DNA from: Streptomyces flavochromogenes
GTDB lineage: Bacteria > Actinomycetota > Actinomycetes > Streptomycetales > Streptomycetaceae
Direction: 5' to 3'
Assembly: GCF_000717595.1 (NCBI RefSeq)
Contig: NZ_JNZO01000029.1
Location: 34,798 to 98,797, forward strand
DNA length: 64,000 nt
Shown piece by piece: positions 18,549 to 26,969 of the stretch. The notes under the pieces were generated by a model. The model searched no databases, had not been told where the DNA came from, and was given only the letters and a program-made list of their open reading frames with translations. Within the stretch, counting starts at the first letter, position 1; the number at the start of each line of letters is the position of its first letter. The translations under genes were made by a program, and so were the position numbers.

Positions 18549-19228
18549 ACCGCCTCCGGCTGGTGCGCGGCGGCGGCCGGCGCGGGCACGGCGGCGGAGG
18601 AGACGGCTCCGGACGGGGACGCCTGCCGGGAGTGCCGGGCCTCGCCGCGCGCGGCGGCGCGCTTCGGCCGGACCAGGAGGGCGAGGCCGCCGAGGAGCCC
18701 GCCCGCACAGCCGCCGACGAGCGCGGAGAGCGGCGCGGAGGGCGAGACGGGCGCGACCGGCTTGGTCGCGCGGGAGAACTGCACGACCTTCACGCCGGTG
18801 CTGCCCGCGACGTGGGTGCTGTTGAGGATGAGCGCGCGGGCCACCCCGTCGGCCATGGACACGGCCTTCGCGGGCTTATCGGCGGTGGCGGTGATCGAGA
18901 TCATCGGCGCGTCCGGGGAGGTCGCGGCCTGCACGTTCCTGCGCAGGGTGTCGGCGGTGACCCCCGCCCACACCTGGGCGTCGCCGGTCACCGCGATGTC
19001 GGTGGCGACCCGCCCGTAGGCCTGGGCGAAGCCGAGCGCGGCGGCGGGGTCGGACTTCTCGGCCGGTACGACGATCACGTAGCTGGTCGCCGCGTACTGC
19101 GGGGCCTTGAGGGCACCGTAACCGCCGCCGAGGACGGCTCCGGCGAGGACGGCGGCGGGCAGGACCGCCCAGCGGCCCGGTGCGCGAAGGCCGGCGGGGA
19201 GGTGGGTGCGGCGTGGGCTGGTGTTCAT
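18545..19228 (-). CDS. Wzz-like polysaccharide chain-length/co-polymerase protein
   Basis: A 227-residue membrane protein with helices at about 20-40 and 165-187 and an extracytoplasmic domain starting YAATSYVIVVPAEKSD, the layout of polysaccharide co-polymerases (Wzz/CapA-type). The tail is Ala/Ser-rich and has no BY-kinase domain, and I see no kinase gene nearby. It would set polymer length together with the Wzy polymerase. It starts 13 nt after the preceding glycosyltransferase ends. Confidence 0.72.
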   Translation of the reverse strand: MNTSPRRTHLPAGLRAPGRWAVLPAAVLAGAVLGGGYGALKAPQYAATSYVIVVPAEKSDPAAALGFAQAYGRVATDIAVTGDAQVWAGVTADTLRRNVQAATSPDAPMISITATADKPAKAVSMADGVARALILNSTHVAGSTGVKVVQFSRATKPVAPVSPSAPLSALVGGCAGGLLGGLALLVRPKRAAARGEARHSRQASPSGAVSSAAVPAPAAAAHQPEAV

Positions 19229-19241
19229 GGGACGGGCTCTC

Positions 19242-20375
19242 TCACTTCGCGGGGGAGGGGGTGCCGTGGACGGCCTGGTCGTAGAGGGACATCAACTGCT
19301 GTGCGCTGTGCGCGATGTCGTAGCGACGGGCGGCGGCCGGCAGCGGGAACCTGGCCGGCCGGGCGTCGTGGATGCCGCGCAGCGCGGAGATCAGCTCGGG
19401 TACGGACTCGCCGATCCGGCGGGCCCCCGGGGCCGCCTCAGGAGTCAGGTCGTCGATGGCCGGGCACGCCACGTACAGCACGGGGAGTCCGGCGGCGAGG
19501 GCCTCGACGACGGCGAGTCCGAAGGTCTCGTCGGGGGAGGTGGACACGAAGACGTCCATGGCGGCGAGGAGTTCGGGCAGCGAGGGTCCGGGCCGGACGG
19601 CGCTCGGCGGGTCCTCGCAGGCGCCGGCGAGCAGGACCCGGTCGGCGGCCCCGCACTCGCGGGCCACCCGGAGGAGCTCCGCGCGCTGTTCGCCCTCGCC
19701 GACGAGGAGCAGCCGGACGTCCGGGATCGAGGCCACGGCCCGGACGAGCCGCTCGAACCGCTTCCCTGGCGTGAGCCGCCCCACCCCGCCGACGACATAG
19801 GCGTCCTCGGGGAGCCCGAGGACTCCCCGGGCGAGGCGGCGGGCGCGGGCGTCGAAGGCGAAGCGGCCGGTCTCGATGCCGTTGGGGACGATCCGGATGC
19901 GGTCCGGCGGCACCCCCCAGTCGGCGAGCCGGCGGGCGACGCTGGGGGAGACGGCGACCGTGGAGGTGCCGAGCCGCTCGGACGCGAGGTAGAGCGCGCG
20001 GGTGCCCGCCGAGAGCGGCCGCCCCTCGATCTGGGTCTCGCCGAGGGAGTGTTCGGTGGCGATGACGCGCCGCACGCCGGCGAGCCGGGCCGCGGGCCTG
20101 CCGTACACGCAGGCCCGGTAGAGGTGGGTGTGGACGAGGTCGTAGCGGCCCTGCCGGACGATCCGGGCGAGGCGGGGGAGGGCGCCGACGTCACGGTTGC
20201 CGGCCATGCCCAGATGGGTGACGGGGGTGCCGTCGGACTCGATGCCGGCGGCGACCACGCCGGGGTTGGTGAGCGTGACCACGCCGCTCCGCACCGGAAG
20301 ATGGCGGAGCAGGAGCCGCAGCTGCTGCTCGGCGCCTCCGATGCCGAGCCCGGTGATGACGTGCAGGACCTTCAT
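19242..20375 (-). CDS. GT4-family glycosyltransferase
   Basis: A 377-residue GT-B enzyme. The N-terminal domain has VITGLGIGGAEQQLRLLL, the loop that binds the acceptor in GT4 enzymes. The C-terminal domain has GVGRLTPGKRFERLV and a late DVFVSTSPDETFGLAVVEAL stretch with the EX7E nucleotide-sugar motif. It is a cytosolic or membrane-associated retaining transferase adding one sugar to the lipid-linked repeat unit. The ATG overlaps the deacetylase stop by 4 nt (ATGA). Confidence 0.88.
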   Translation of the reverse strand: MKVLHVITGLGIGGAEQQLRLLLRHLPVRSGVVTLTNPGVVAAGIESDGTPVTHLGMAGNRDVGALPRLARIVRQGRYDLVHTHLYRACVYGRPAARLAGVRRVIATEHSLGETQIEGRPLSAGTRALYLASERLGTSTVAVSPSVARRLADWGVPPDRIRIVPNGIETGRFAFDARARRLARGVLGLPEDAYVVGGVGRLTPGKRFERLVRAVASIPDVRLLLVGEGEQRAELLRVARECGAADRVLLAGACEDPPSAVRPGPSLPELLAAMDVFVSTSPDETFGLAVVEALAAGLPVLYVACPAIDDLTPEAAPGARRIGESVPELISALRGIHDARPARFPLPAAARRYDIAHSAQQLMSLYDQAVHGTPSPAK

Positions 20376-21175
20376 GACGCACCGACCACGGCGGGGCGGT
20401 ACCGGGCGGGGAGCAGGTCGGCCGGGTGGCGGCGGCGCAGCGGGTGCAGGAGGCGCTTGGCGGTGAGCCGCCACGAGGTGTCGTCCTCGCCGATGTGGAC
20501 CCGGGGCAGCGCGTACGTGCCGGTGTGCGGGCCCGGGTCGATCGCGCAGCCGTAGCGGTAGCCGGCCTTGCGCACGGCGTGGATCACGCGCGGGTCGACC
20601 TTCCCGTACGGGTAGCAGAAGCCCTCGACGGTGGTGCCGGTCATCTCCTCCAGGAGCTCGCGGCTCTGCCGGGTCTGTGCCGCGAGCTCCGTGTCGTCGG
20701 CCTCGGTGAGCGAGACGTGCGTGAGCCCGTGCGAGCCGACCTCCATGCCGGCCTCGGCGATCCGCCGGATGCCGTCCTCGGTGAGCAGCCGCTTGCGCGG
20801 ACCCTCCGTGTCCCAGGTGTTCTCGCCGCCGAGCCGCCCCGGCAGGACGTACACCGTCGCCGTGAAGCCGTGCCGGCGGAGCAGCGGCAGCGCCGAGTCG
20901 AAGAAGTCCGCGTAACCGTCGTCGAAGGTCAGGCCCACGAGCCCTTTGGCGCGCCCCTCCGCGGTGGCGGCGAGCAGTTCCCGGACCGACACCCCGCGCA
21001 GTCCCCGGTCGCCCAGCCAGTGCAGCTGCCGTGCGAAGCGCACGGGGGAGACGGTCACCCGGTACGGATCGTCAGCGGTGTCCGTGATCGAGTGGTACAT
21101 CGCCACCCACGGGGGAGGCTTCATCCACAGGGGCGGCTTCGGCAGCAGACGGCTCAGCGCGGTGGCGGCGGGCAT
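20372..21175 (-). CDS. Polysaccharide deacetylase (NodB/CE4)
   Basis: A 267-residue CE4 deacetylase with intact motifs: TFDDGY (catalytic base and metal Asp), SHGLTH (the two metal His) and FCYPYGK. It would remove N- or O-acetyl groups from a sugar of the exopolysaccharide. No signal peptide is seen, so it may act on the inner face or be anchored otherwise. The ATG at 21175 has GGAGGAC 6 nt upstream, so the gene starts 104 nt inside the end of the flippase gene. Confidence 0.88.
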   Translation of the reverse strand: MPAATALSRLLPKPPLWMKPPPWVAMYHSITDTADDPYRVTVSPVRFARQLHWLGDRGLRGVSVRELLAATAEGRAKGLVGLTFDDGYADFFDSALPLLRRHGFTATVYVLPGRLGGENTWDTEGPRKRLLTEDGIRRIAEAGMEVGSHGLTHVSLTEADDTELAAQTRQSRELLEEMTGTTVEGFCYPYGKVDPRVIHAVRKAGYRYGCAIDPGPHTGTYALPRVHIGEDDTSWRLTAKRLLHPLRRRHPADLLPARYRPAVVGAS

Positions 21176-23078
21176 GGGGGGTCCTCCGGGAGGCGGAGCG
21201 GGGCAGGGGCGGAATCTCGGGCGCCTTGGCGGCGCAGGCGATGAAGATCAGGAAGACGCCGGTCACGACCAGTCCCGCCACCGCGACGGCGAGGGCTGCG
21301 GGGCCGATCGCGAGCTGGCACAGCCAGCCGGCGCCGGTGGCCCACGCGCCCGCGGTGGCGAGCCGGAGCAGACCCTCGCCGAGCCGTTCGACGTGGACCG
21401 GTACGGCCTGCCGGTGCGCTCCGCGCAGCAGCAGGACCGCGGTCAGGGTGATGCCGAGGGCGTTGGCGGCGGCGATGCCGACGGCGCCCCAGTAGTGGGC
21501 GCCGGGGACTCCGGCGGCGGCGGTGGTGACGAGCCCGGCGGCCATCGCGGCGGCCGGGTACCAGAGCGGGCGCGCGGCGGAGAAGTAGCAGCGGACCAGG
21601 GCGCCCACCATCGTCTGGCCGAGCAGCCCGAGGGCGTAGACCCGCATGACGGCGGCGGTCGCGACGGTGTCGCCACGGGTGAACTCGCCGCGCTCGAAGA
21701 GGAGCTCGACGATCCGGGGCGCGGACGCGATCACCGTCGAGGCGCCGACGAGGACGACGACGGCGGCGAGCAGCAGGTCCCGCTCGACGCGACGGCGGGC
21801 CGCCTCCGTCTCGCCCGCCGCGAGGGCGCGGGCGACCACGGGGAAGCTGACCGTGCACAGCATCAGGGAGAGGATCATGGGCATCTGCGCCACCTTCTGC
21901 GCGTAGTTCAGATGCGAGATGGCGCCGGCGGGCAGCGGCGAGGCGAGGAAGCGTTCGATCAGCGTCTGGGACTGGCGGGACAGCGAGAACGCGACGACGG
22001 GCGCGATCAGACCGAGGACCAGGATGCGGCCCTCACCGGTGGAGGGCGGCGTGAGCGTCTCGGGCTCCCCCAGGGGGACGGGGCGGGCGCGCAGCTCCCG
22101 GATGAGCGAGGGGGCCTGGACGAGGACCATCAGGATTCCGCCGACGGCGACCCCGGCGGCGGCCGAGCGCACGCCCCACGGATCGCGGAGCAGCAGGATG
22201 GTGCCGATGATGCCGGCGTTGTAGGCCACGTAGATGGTGGCCGGTGGCAGGAACGAGCCGTGCGCGCGGAGCGCCGCCGAGCAGTAGCCGACCAGGGCGA
22301 AGGTCAGGACGCAGGTCCCGGTCAGCCGCGTGCAGTCGATCGCGAGCCCGGGGTCGGGCAGTCCGGGCGCGAGCGCCCCGACGATCAGCGGGGCGGCGGC
22401 GATCAGGATCGCGGCGATGACACCGACGGCGAGGGTGAGCCGGGGGAGGGTGCCGCGCACGAGGGCGCGCACGGGGTCGCCGGACAGCCGGCCGGAACGG
22501 CGGGCCAGGGCGCGGGAGAAGGCGGGCACCAGGATCAGCGCCATCGCGTCCTCGATGAGCAGCGTCGAGGCGAACTCCGGCACCGTCCACGCCACCAGGA
22601 ACGCGTCCGTCTCGGCGCCGGCCCCGAAGTACCCGGCCAGGATCTGGTCCCGTACGAGCCCGAGCAGCGCCCCGACCGCGGTGAGCCCGGCGGTCACGGC
22701 GGTGGCCTTCGCGAGGAACCCCCGGCCCTCGGGCGCGCCGGTCCTGGCCTTTCGGCCCCGCGCGTGGGCACGGCGGCCGGAGGGCCGGGGGGAAGGGGCG
22801 CGGGAGGGGACGGCGCGGGACGGGGCGGTGCGGGGGGCGGCCGTACGGAGGGGGGCGGTACGGGGCACGGGCGGCGGCACGGCTCCCGTACCCGCGCTCG
22901 GACCCGTCCCCGGCAGCACGACGGCCTCCGGGGGCCACGGGGAGTCCGTGGGGCCCGGAGGCGCGGTCGGCCAGGGGTCGGTCAGCGGGATGCCGCAGGG
23001 CGGTGGGCCCGTGGGGCGCGGTTCACCGGCCCGCGGGGTGTCCGTGGGCTCCGGTTGCCCGGCCCACGGGTCACGCAC
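21072..23078 (-). CDS. MurJ/MviN-type lipid-linked oligosaccharide flippase (Wzx role)
   Basis: A 668-residue protein with a long Pro/Arg-rich cytoplasmic N-terminus (about 120 residues), then a MOP-superfamily core of about 14 helices. It starts with the MurJ-like GLVRDQILAGYFGAGAETDAF and includes ISHLNYAQKVAQMPMI. In this operon it most likely flips the polyprenyl-linked repeat unit rather than lipid II. The GTG start overlaps the polymerase stop by 8 nt; the last 104 nt overlap the deacetylase start. Confidence 0.85.
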   Translation of the reverse strand: MRDPWAGQPEPTDTPRAGEPRPTGPPPCGIPLTDPWPTAPPGPTDSPWPPEAVVLPGTGPSAGTGAVPPPVPRTAPLRTAAPRTAPSRAVPSRAPSPRPSGRRAHARGRKARTGAPEGRGFLAKATAVTAGLTAVGALLGLVRDQILAGYFGAGAETDAFLVAWTVPEFASTLLIEDAMALILVPAFSRALARRSGRLSGDPVRALVRGTLPRLTLAVGVIAAILIAAAPLIVGALAPGLPDPGLAIDCTRLTGTCVLTFALVGYCSAALRAHGSFLPPATIYVAYNAGIIGTILLLRDPWGVRSAAAGVAVGGILMVLVQAPSLIRELRARPVPLGEPETLTPPSTGEGRILVLGLIAPVVAFSLSRQSQTLIERFLASPLPAGAISHLNYAQKVAQMPMILSLMLCTVSFPVVARALAAGETEAARRRVERDLLLAAVVVLVGASTVIASAPRIVELLFERGEFTRGDTVATAAVMRVYALGLLGQTMVGALVRCYFSAARPLWYPAAAMAAGLVTTAAAGVPGAHYWGAVGIAAANALGITLTAVLLLRGAHRQAVPVHVERLGEGLLRLATAGAWATGAGWLCQLAIGPAALAVAVAGLVVTGVFLIFIACAAKAPEIPPLPRSASRRTPHARRHRAEPSAAEAAPVDEASPVGGDVPLDHGHR

Positions 23079-24384
23079 GCCGGACCTCCGCGAGGGCCCA
23101 CCAGGCCGCGAGGCCCAGCACGACCGACATCAGGACCGTCGAGGGGCCGCCGATGTCCGCGTAGAAGAAGTCGATGAGCTGCCAGCCGAGCAGGCCCGTC
23201 GCGACGAGCGCGCAGTCGGCGCCGAGGCGGCGGCGCCGCAGCGCGCCGACGAGCAGCGCCACCCAGCTGCCCGTGAGGGCGAGCAGGCCGAACAGGCCCT
23301 GCTCGCTGAGGACCAGCAGGTACATGTTGTGCGGGGACAGCAGCGGCTGACGCGCGAAGGCGGCGCCCGCGCCGGCCGTGTCGCTGCCGGAGGACAGGGC
23401 GAGGGAGGCGTTCGAGTCGCGGTACTGCGGGAAGCCCTTGAGGCCGACGCCGGTGACGGGCTCTGATGCCCACATCCGCCCGGCCGCCGCCCACATCGTG
23501 TACCGGTCCGTCACCGACTGGTCCGGCGCGGCCGTCACCTGGGTGATGCTGGCGACCCGCTCCTTCACCATCGCAGAGCCGATGCCGAGGCCGCCGACCA
23601 GGACCACCCCGAGCGCGCCGGCGGCGAGGGCCACGCGCGCGGCCCGCCGGGGCCCCGAGAGCAGCAGCTGGATCCCGCAGGCGAGCACGGTCGCGATCCA
23701 CGCCCCCCGGCTGAACGACAGCACGAGCGGCAGGAAGAGCAGTCCGGCGCAGACCAGCGCGGCCGTCCGGGTCCGGCCCGGCCCGCTGCCGAGGGCGATC
23801 CCGGTGACGACGACGAGCCCGTACGACACGACGGTCGCCATGCCCATCACATCGGTCGGCCCGAAGGTGCCGACGGCCCGGATGTCCTCACCCATGTACG
23901 AGGCGCCGGTGCCGGTCAGGTACTGGGCGACGCCGACCGCGCCCTGGAGCAGCGCGAGCCCGACAAGACCCCAGGCGACCACGGCGAAGTCCCGCCGGTC
24001 ACGGATCATCAGAAGCACGGCGGCCGGGACGAGCACGAAGATCTGCACGTACCGGGCGACGCCCGGCAGGCTGGCCGCCGGGTCGTTCGAGGTGATCGCC
24101 GCGAGACAGATCCCGAGGACCGGCAGGCCGAGGACGACGGCCGCCGTCCGGGTCAGCGGCCGGGCGCCGCCGCGCAGCACCCGGACGAGACAGATCAGGA
24201 CGAGCAGCCCGGAGGCCGCGTCGGCGACCGTCCCCGTACCGCCGGTGCCGCCCTGCGCGCCGCCGCCGCCCGGGACGACCAGCAGGGCGATCACGGCGAG
24301 GACCGGGGAGAGCGCCCCGGCCCTGCGCGCCCAGTCCCGTACGTCGTCCGGGGCGAGCGCCGGCACCGTCACGGCCGTGGCCAT
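23071..24384 (-). CDS. O-antigen ligase/polymerase-like membrane protein (Wzy role)
   Basis: A 437-residue protein with about ten to twelve helices and a large periplasmic-type loop (about 280-350) followed by PHNMYLLVLSEQGLFGLLAL, the Wzy_C signature. It is expected to polymerise repeat units on the outer face of the membrane. The ATG lies 2 nt after the stop of the phosphoglycosyltransferase gene. Confidence 0.83.
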   Translation of the reverse strand: MATAVTVPALAPDDVRDWARRAGALSPVLAVIALLVVPGGGGAQGGTGGTGTVADAASGLLVLICLVRVLRGGARPLTRTAAVVLGLPVLGICLAAITSNDPAASLPGVARYVQIFVLVPAAVLLMIRDRRDFAVVAWGLVGLALLQGAVGVAQYLTGTGASYMGEDIRAVGTFGPTDVMGMATVVSYGLVVVTGIALGSGPGRTRTAALVCAGLLFLPLVLSFSRGAWIATVLACGIQLLLSGPRRAARVALAAGALGVVLVGGLGIGSAMVKERVASITQVTAAPDQSVTDRYTMWAAAGRMWASEPVTGVGLKGFPQYRDSNASLALSSGSDTAGAGAAFARQPLLSPHNMYLLVLSEQGLFGLLALTGSWVALLVGALRRRRLGADCALVATGLLGWQLIDFFYADIGGPSTVLMSVVLGLAAWWALAEVRRA

Positions 24385-24386
24385 CC

Positions 24387-25835
24387 TCAGCTCCCTGTGG
24401 GTCGGACGAGGCCGGCCGCCGTACGCAGCAGGATGCAGACGTCCTGCCAGAGCGACCAGTGGTCGATGTAGTGGTTGTCGAAGCGGCAGCGGTCCTCGAT
24501 CGAGGTGTCGCCGCGCAGCCCGTGCACCTGCGCCAGACCGGTCAGCCCCACGGGCATCCGGTGCCGGGCCGCGTAACCGGCGTGGATCTTGCTGAACTGG
24601 GTGACGAAGTAAGGGCGTTCGGGCCGCGGCCCGACCAGGCTCATGTCACCGCGCAGCACGTTCCACAGCTGCGGCAGCTCGTCGAGCGAGCTCTTCCGCA
24701 GGAAGCTCCCGGCCGCGCTCATCCGCCGGTCGCCCGCCACGTTCCAGCGGGTCGCCGACTCGGTGTCGTCGGATGGGCGGAGCGTACGGAACTTGAGCAG
24801 CGTGAAGTGCCGCCCGTGCTGGCCCACCCGCTCCTGCCGGAACAGCACCCCGGGACCGTCCGCGAGACGCACGGCGAGCGCGCAGAGCAGCAGCACCGGC
24901 AGCGCGAGGGCCAGCGCGGGCGCGGCGAGCACGATGTCGAGGGCGCGCTTGGCGGGCAGACGGCGCCGCTCGACCGGCGGCACGATGCGCTGCCAGGCGT
25001 ACCCCCACATGTGCGCGCCCATCGGACCGTCCTGGTGCCGTCCGCCGACCCGCCAGGTCGTGCAGCCGTAGTGCTGGAAGAGGGTCACGAGCGCCGGGTC
25101 GTCGTGGAGGAACACCGCGTCGCGCACGGTGTTCTGGATGACGGCCCGGTGGATCTCCTCGGTCGTGGTGAGCACCGGAAGACCGGACTCGCCGGCCGAC
25201 CGGGGCGCGCCACCCTGCTCGGGCACGCCGACGATGCCCACCGCCCGTACCCCGTACTCGGGATGCTGGGCGGCCGCGGAGGCGAACCGGCGCGCGGCCC
25301 CCGCCCCGCCGACGACCAGCGCCGACCGGGGATGGGCGCGGGCGATCAGACGCCGCCGGCTGAGCAGCAGCGCCCGGACCAGGATCACGACGCCGACGTG
25401 TGCGGCGTACGCGGCGCAGAGCCGCAGCGGTCCGATCGCCAGGGTCGGGGAGTACGCGGCCACTCCTGCCGCCGCCAGACACCAGGCGACGCCGGCACGG
25501 GAGGCGAGCGCCGGCAGTTCGTCGAGGGCCCGGGTGTGCGGGGCAGGGCGGTGGAGCCCCGCGTGCCCGTCGAGGGCGAGGACGAGCGCCACGACCGGCA
25601 GTAGCAGCCGGGCGTCGTGGTGCGCCGCGCTCAGCAGCGTGGCGGCGGACAGAACGGCCAGGCAGTCGACCGCGACGAGCGGCAGCACGCCGGACCGCGG
25701 CCGCGCGGGGCGGTACGGGAGGGCGAGCCGGTCGGTCCTGCGGCGGCTCGGTGCGAGGGAGGCGAGGCCGTAGGCCTGGCCCGCCGTGGGCCACGGGCCC
25801 GGTGAGGGAGGGACGCTGGTGCTTTCGGTGGTCAC
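24387..25835 (-). CDS. Polyprenyl-phosphate hexose-1-P transferase (initiating PGT)
   Basis: A 482-residue WbaP/WcaJ-type polyisoprenyl phosphate phosphoglycosyltransferase. N-terminal helices come first, then a CoA-binding-like domain (SALVVGGAGAARRFA). The catalytic C-terminus has KRALDIVLAAPAL, VGQHGRHFTLLKFRTLR, SLDELPQLWNVLRGDMS and VGPRPERP. It loads the first sugar-phosphate on undecaprenyl phosphate and starts the pathway. The GTG at 25835 forms a GTGA overlap with the upstream glycosyltransferase stop. Confidence 0.92.
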   Translation of the reverse strand: MTTESTSVPPSPGPWPTAGQAYGLASLAPSRRRTDRLALPYRPARPRSGVLPLVAVDCLAVLSAATLLSAAHHDARLLLPVVALVLALDGHAGLHRPAPHTRALDELPALASRAGVAWCLAAAGVAAYSPTLAIGPLRLCAAYAAHVGVVILVRALLLSRRRLIARAHPRSALVVGGAGAARRFASAAAQHPEYGVRAVGIVGVPEQGGAPRSAGESGLPVLTTTEEIHRAVIQNTVRDAVFLHDDPALVTLFQHYGCTTWRVGGRHQDGPMGAHMWGYAWQRIVPPVERRRLPAKRALDIVLAAPALALALPVLLLCALAVRLADGPGVLFRQERVGQHGRHFTLLKFRTLRPSDDTESATRWNVAGDRRMSAAGSFLRKSSLDELPQLWNVLRGDMSLVGPRPERPYFVTQFSKIHAGYAARHRMPVGLTGLAQVHGLRGDTSIEDRCRFDNHYIDHWSLWQDVCILLRTAAGLVRPTGS

Positions 25836-26968
25836 TGCGCAATCGGCTCTCTGTGCTCGGTGCCTCGCACTCCGGCCAGTTCGCGGTAGACGTCCGCGAC
25901 GGCCGCGCCGGTGCGCCGGACATCGAATCTGCTGAGTACGTGCTCGTGGGCCTCGCGGCCCAGGCGGTGCCGGAGCTCTTGCCTGCCGAGGAGGCGGCCG
26001 AGAGCGGTGGCGAGCGAGGCCGGGTCCTCGGGCGGGACCAGGCACAGGGGTTCATGGGCGGGTGGCAGGCTCTCGCGGGCCCCGTCGACATCGCTGACGA
26101 CGACCGGCCGGCCGGCGGCCATGGCCTCCAGGGGCGCGAGCGCCATGCCCTCCCAGCGGGACGGCAGGACGACCACGTCGGCGGCCCGGTACCAGGGGAC
26201 GGTGTCGTCGACGGCTCCGGTGAACCGCACCGAGGGGCCGGCGGCGGCGCGCAGCCGGTCGCCGTCGGGGCCGTCGCCGACCAGGACGAGACGGGCCGTC
26301 GGCACCTCCGCGAGAACGGCGGGCCAGGCGGCGAGCAGCACGTCCTGCCCCTTCTGGCGGCAGAGCCGGCCCACGCAGACGAGGGTGGGCGCGGGGTTGC
26401 CGGGCGGTCCGTCGGTCGCGAACCGGGCCACGTCCACACCGTTGTGGACGACGGACCAGTCGGCCGTGACCCCGGCGGCCTCGCCGGTACGCCGCTCGGC
26501 CTCGCTGACGCAGAGGATCCGGTCGGTCCAGCGGGCGCCGAAGCGCTCCCAGCGGCGGGCCAGCGAGGCGGTCGTTCCCTCGACCGCCTCGAAGGACCAG
26601 GCGTGCGGCTGGTACACCGTCGGAATCCGTCCGCGCAGGACGAGTCGGGCGCACAGCCCGGCCTTCGCGCTGTGCGCGTGGACGAGTCCGGGGCGGACGG
26701 CACGGATCACCCGGGCGAGGCCTCGGGTCTCGCGGACGAGCTCGGGCCCTGGGTTCCGGCCGGCCCGCCAGACATGGGTGTCGGCCCCCTCGGCACGTAC
26801 GGCGGCGGCGAGGGCGGTGTCGGGTGGGCAGGCGACCGCGACCCGCAGACCAGCGGCGAGTTGGGCGCGGACGAGGTCGATGACGACACGGGCGACCCCG
26901 CCGTCGCCGGGCTGGACCGCGTGCAGGACGGTGACGGACCCGGGGTCCGTGTCTCGTGGAGGCAGCAC
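25832..26968 (-). CDS. GT4-family glycosyltransferase
   Basis: A 378-residue GT-B enzyme: LHAVQPGDGGVARVV near the N-terminus, HAHSAKAGLCARL in the first domain, then VCVGRLCRQKGQDVLL and a LPSRWEGMALAPLEAM stretch bearing the EX7E motif. It adds a sugar to the lipid-linked intermediate. I place the start at GTG 26968, two nucleotides after the stop of the secreted-protein gene, because the frame upstream runs antiparallel to nothing recognisable and overlaps that gene. Confidence 0.85.
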   Translation of the reverse strand: MLPPRDTDPGSVTVLHAVQPGDGGVARVVIDLVRAQLAAGLRVAVACPPDTALAAAVRAEGADTHVWRAGRNPGPELVRETRGLARVIRAVRPGLVHAHSAKAGLCARLVLRGRIPTVYQPHAWSFEAVEGTTASLARRWERFGARWTDRILCVSEAERRTGEAAGVTADWSVVHNGVDVARFATDGPPGNPAPTLVCVGRLCRQKGQDVLLAAWPAVLAEVPTARLVLVGDGPDGDRLRAAAGPSVRFTGAVDDTVPWYRAADVVVLPSRWEGMALAPLEAMAAGRPVVVSDVDGARESLPPAHEPLCLVPPEDPASLATALGRLLGRQELRHRLGREAHEHVLSRFDVRRTGAAVADVYRELAGVRGTEHREPIAQ

Positions 26969-26969
26969 G

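Noticed and set aside
20372..21175. Whether the operon deacetylase is degenerate like the one in the GT2 fusion
   Set aside because: Its TFDDGY and SHGLTH motifs are intact, so it is called as active.
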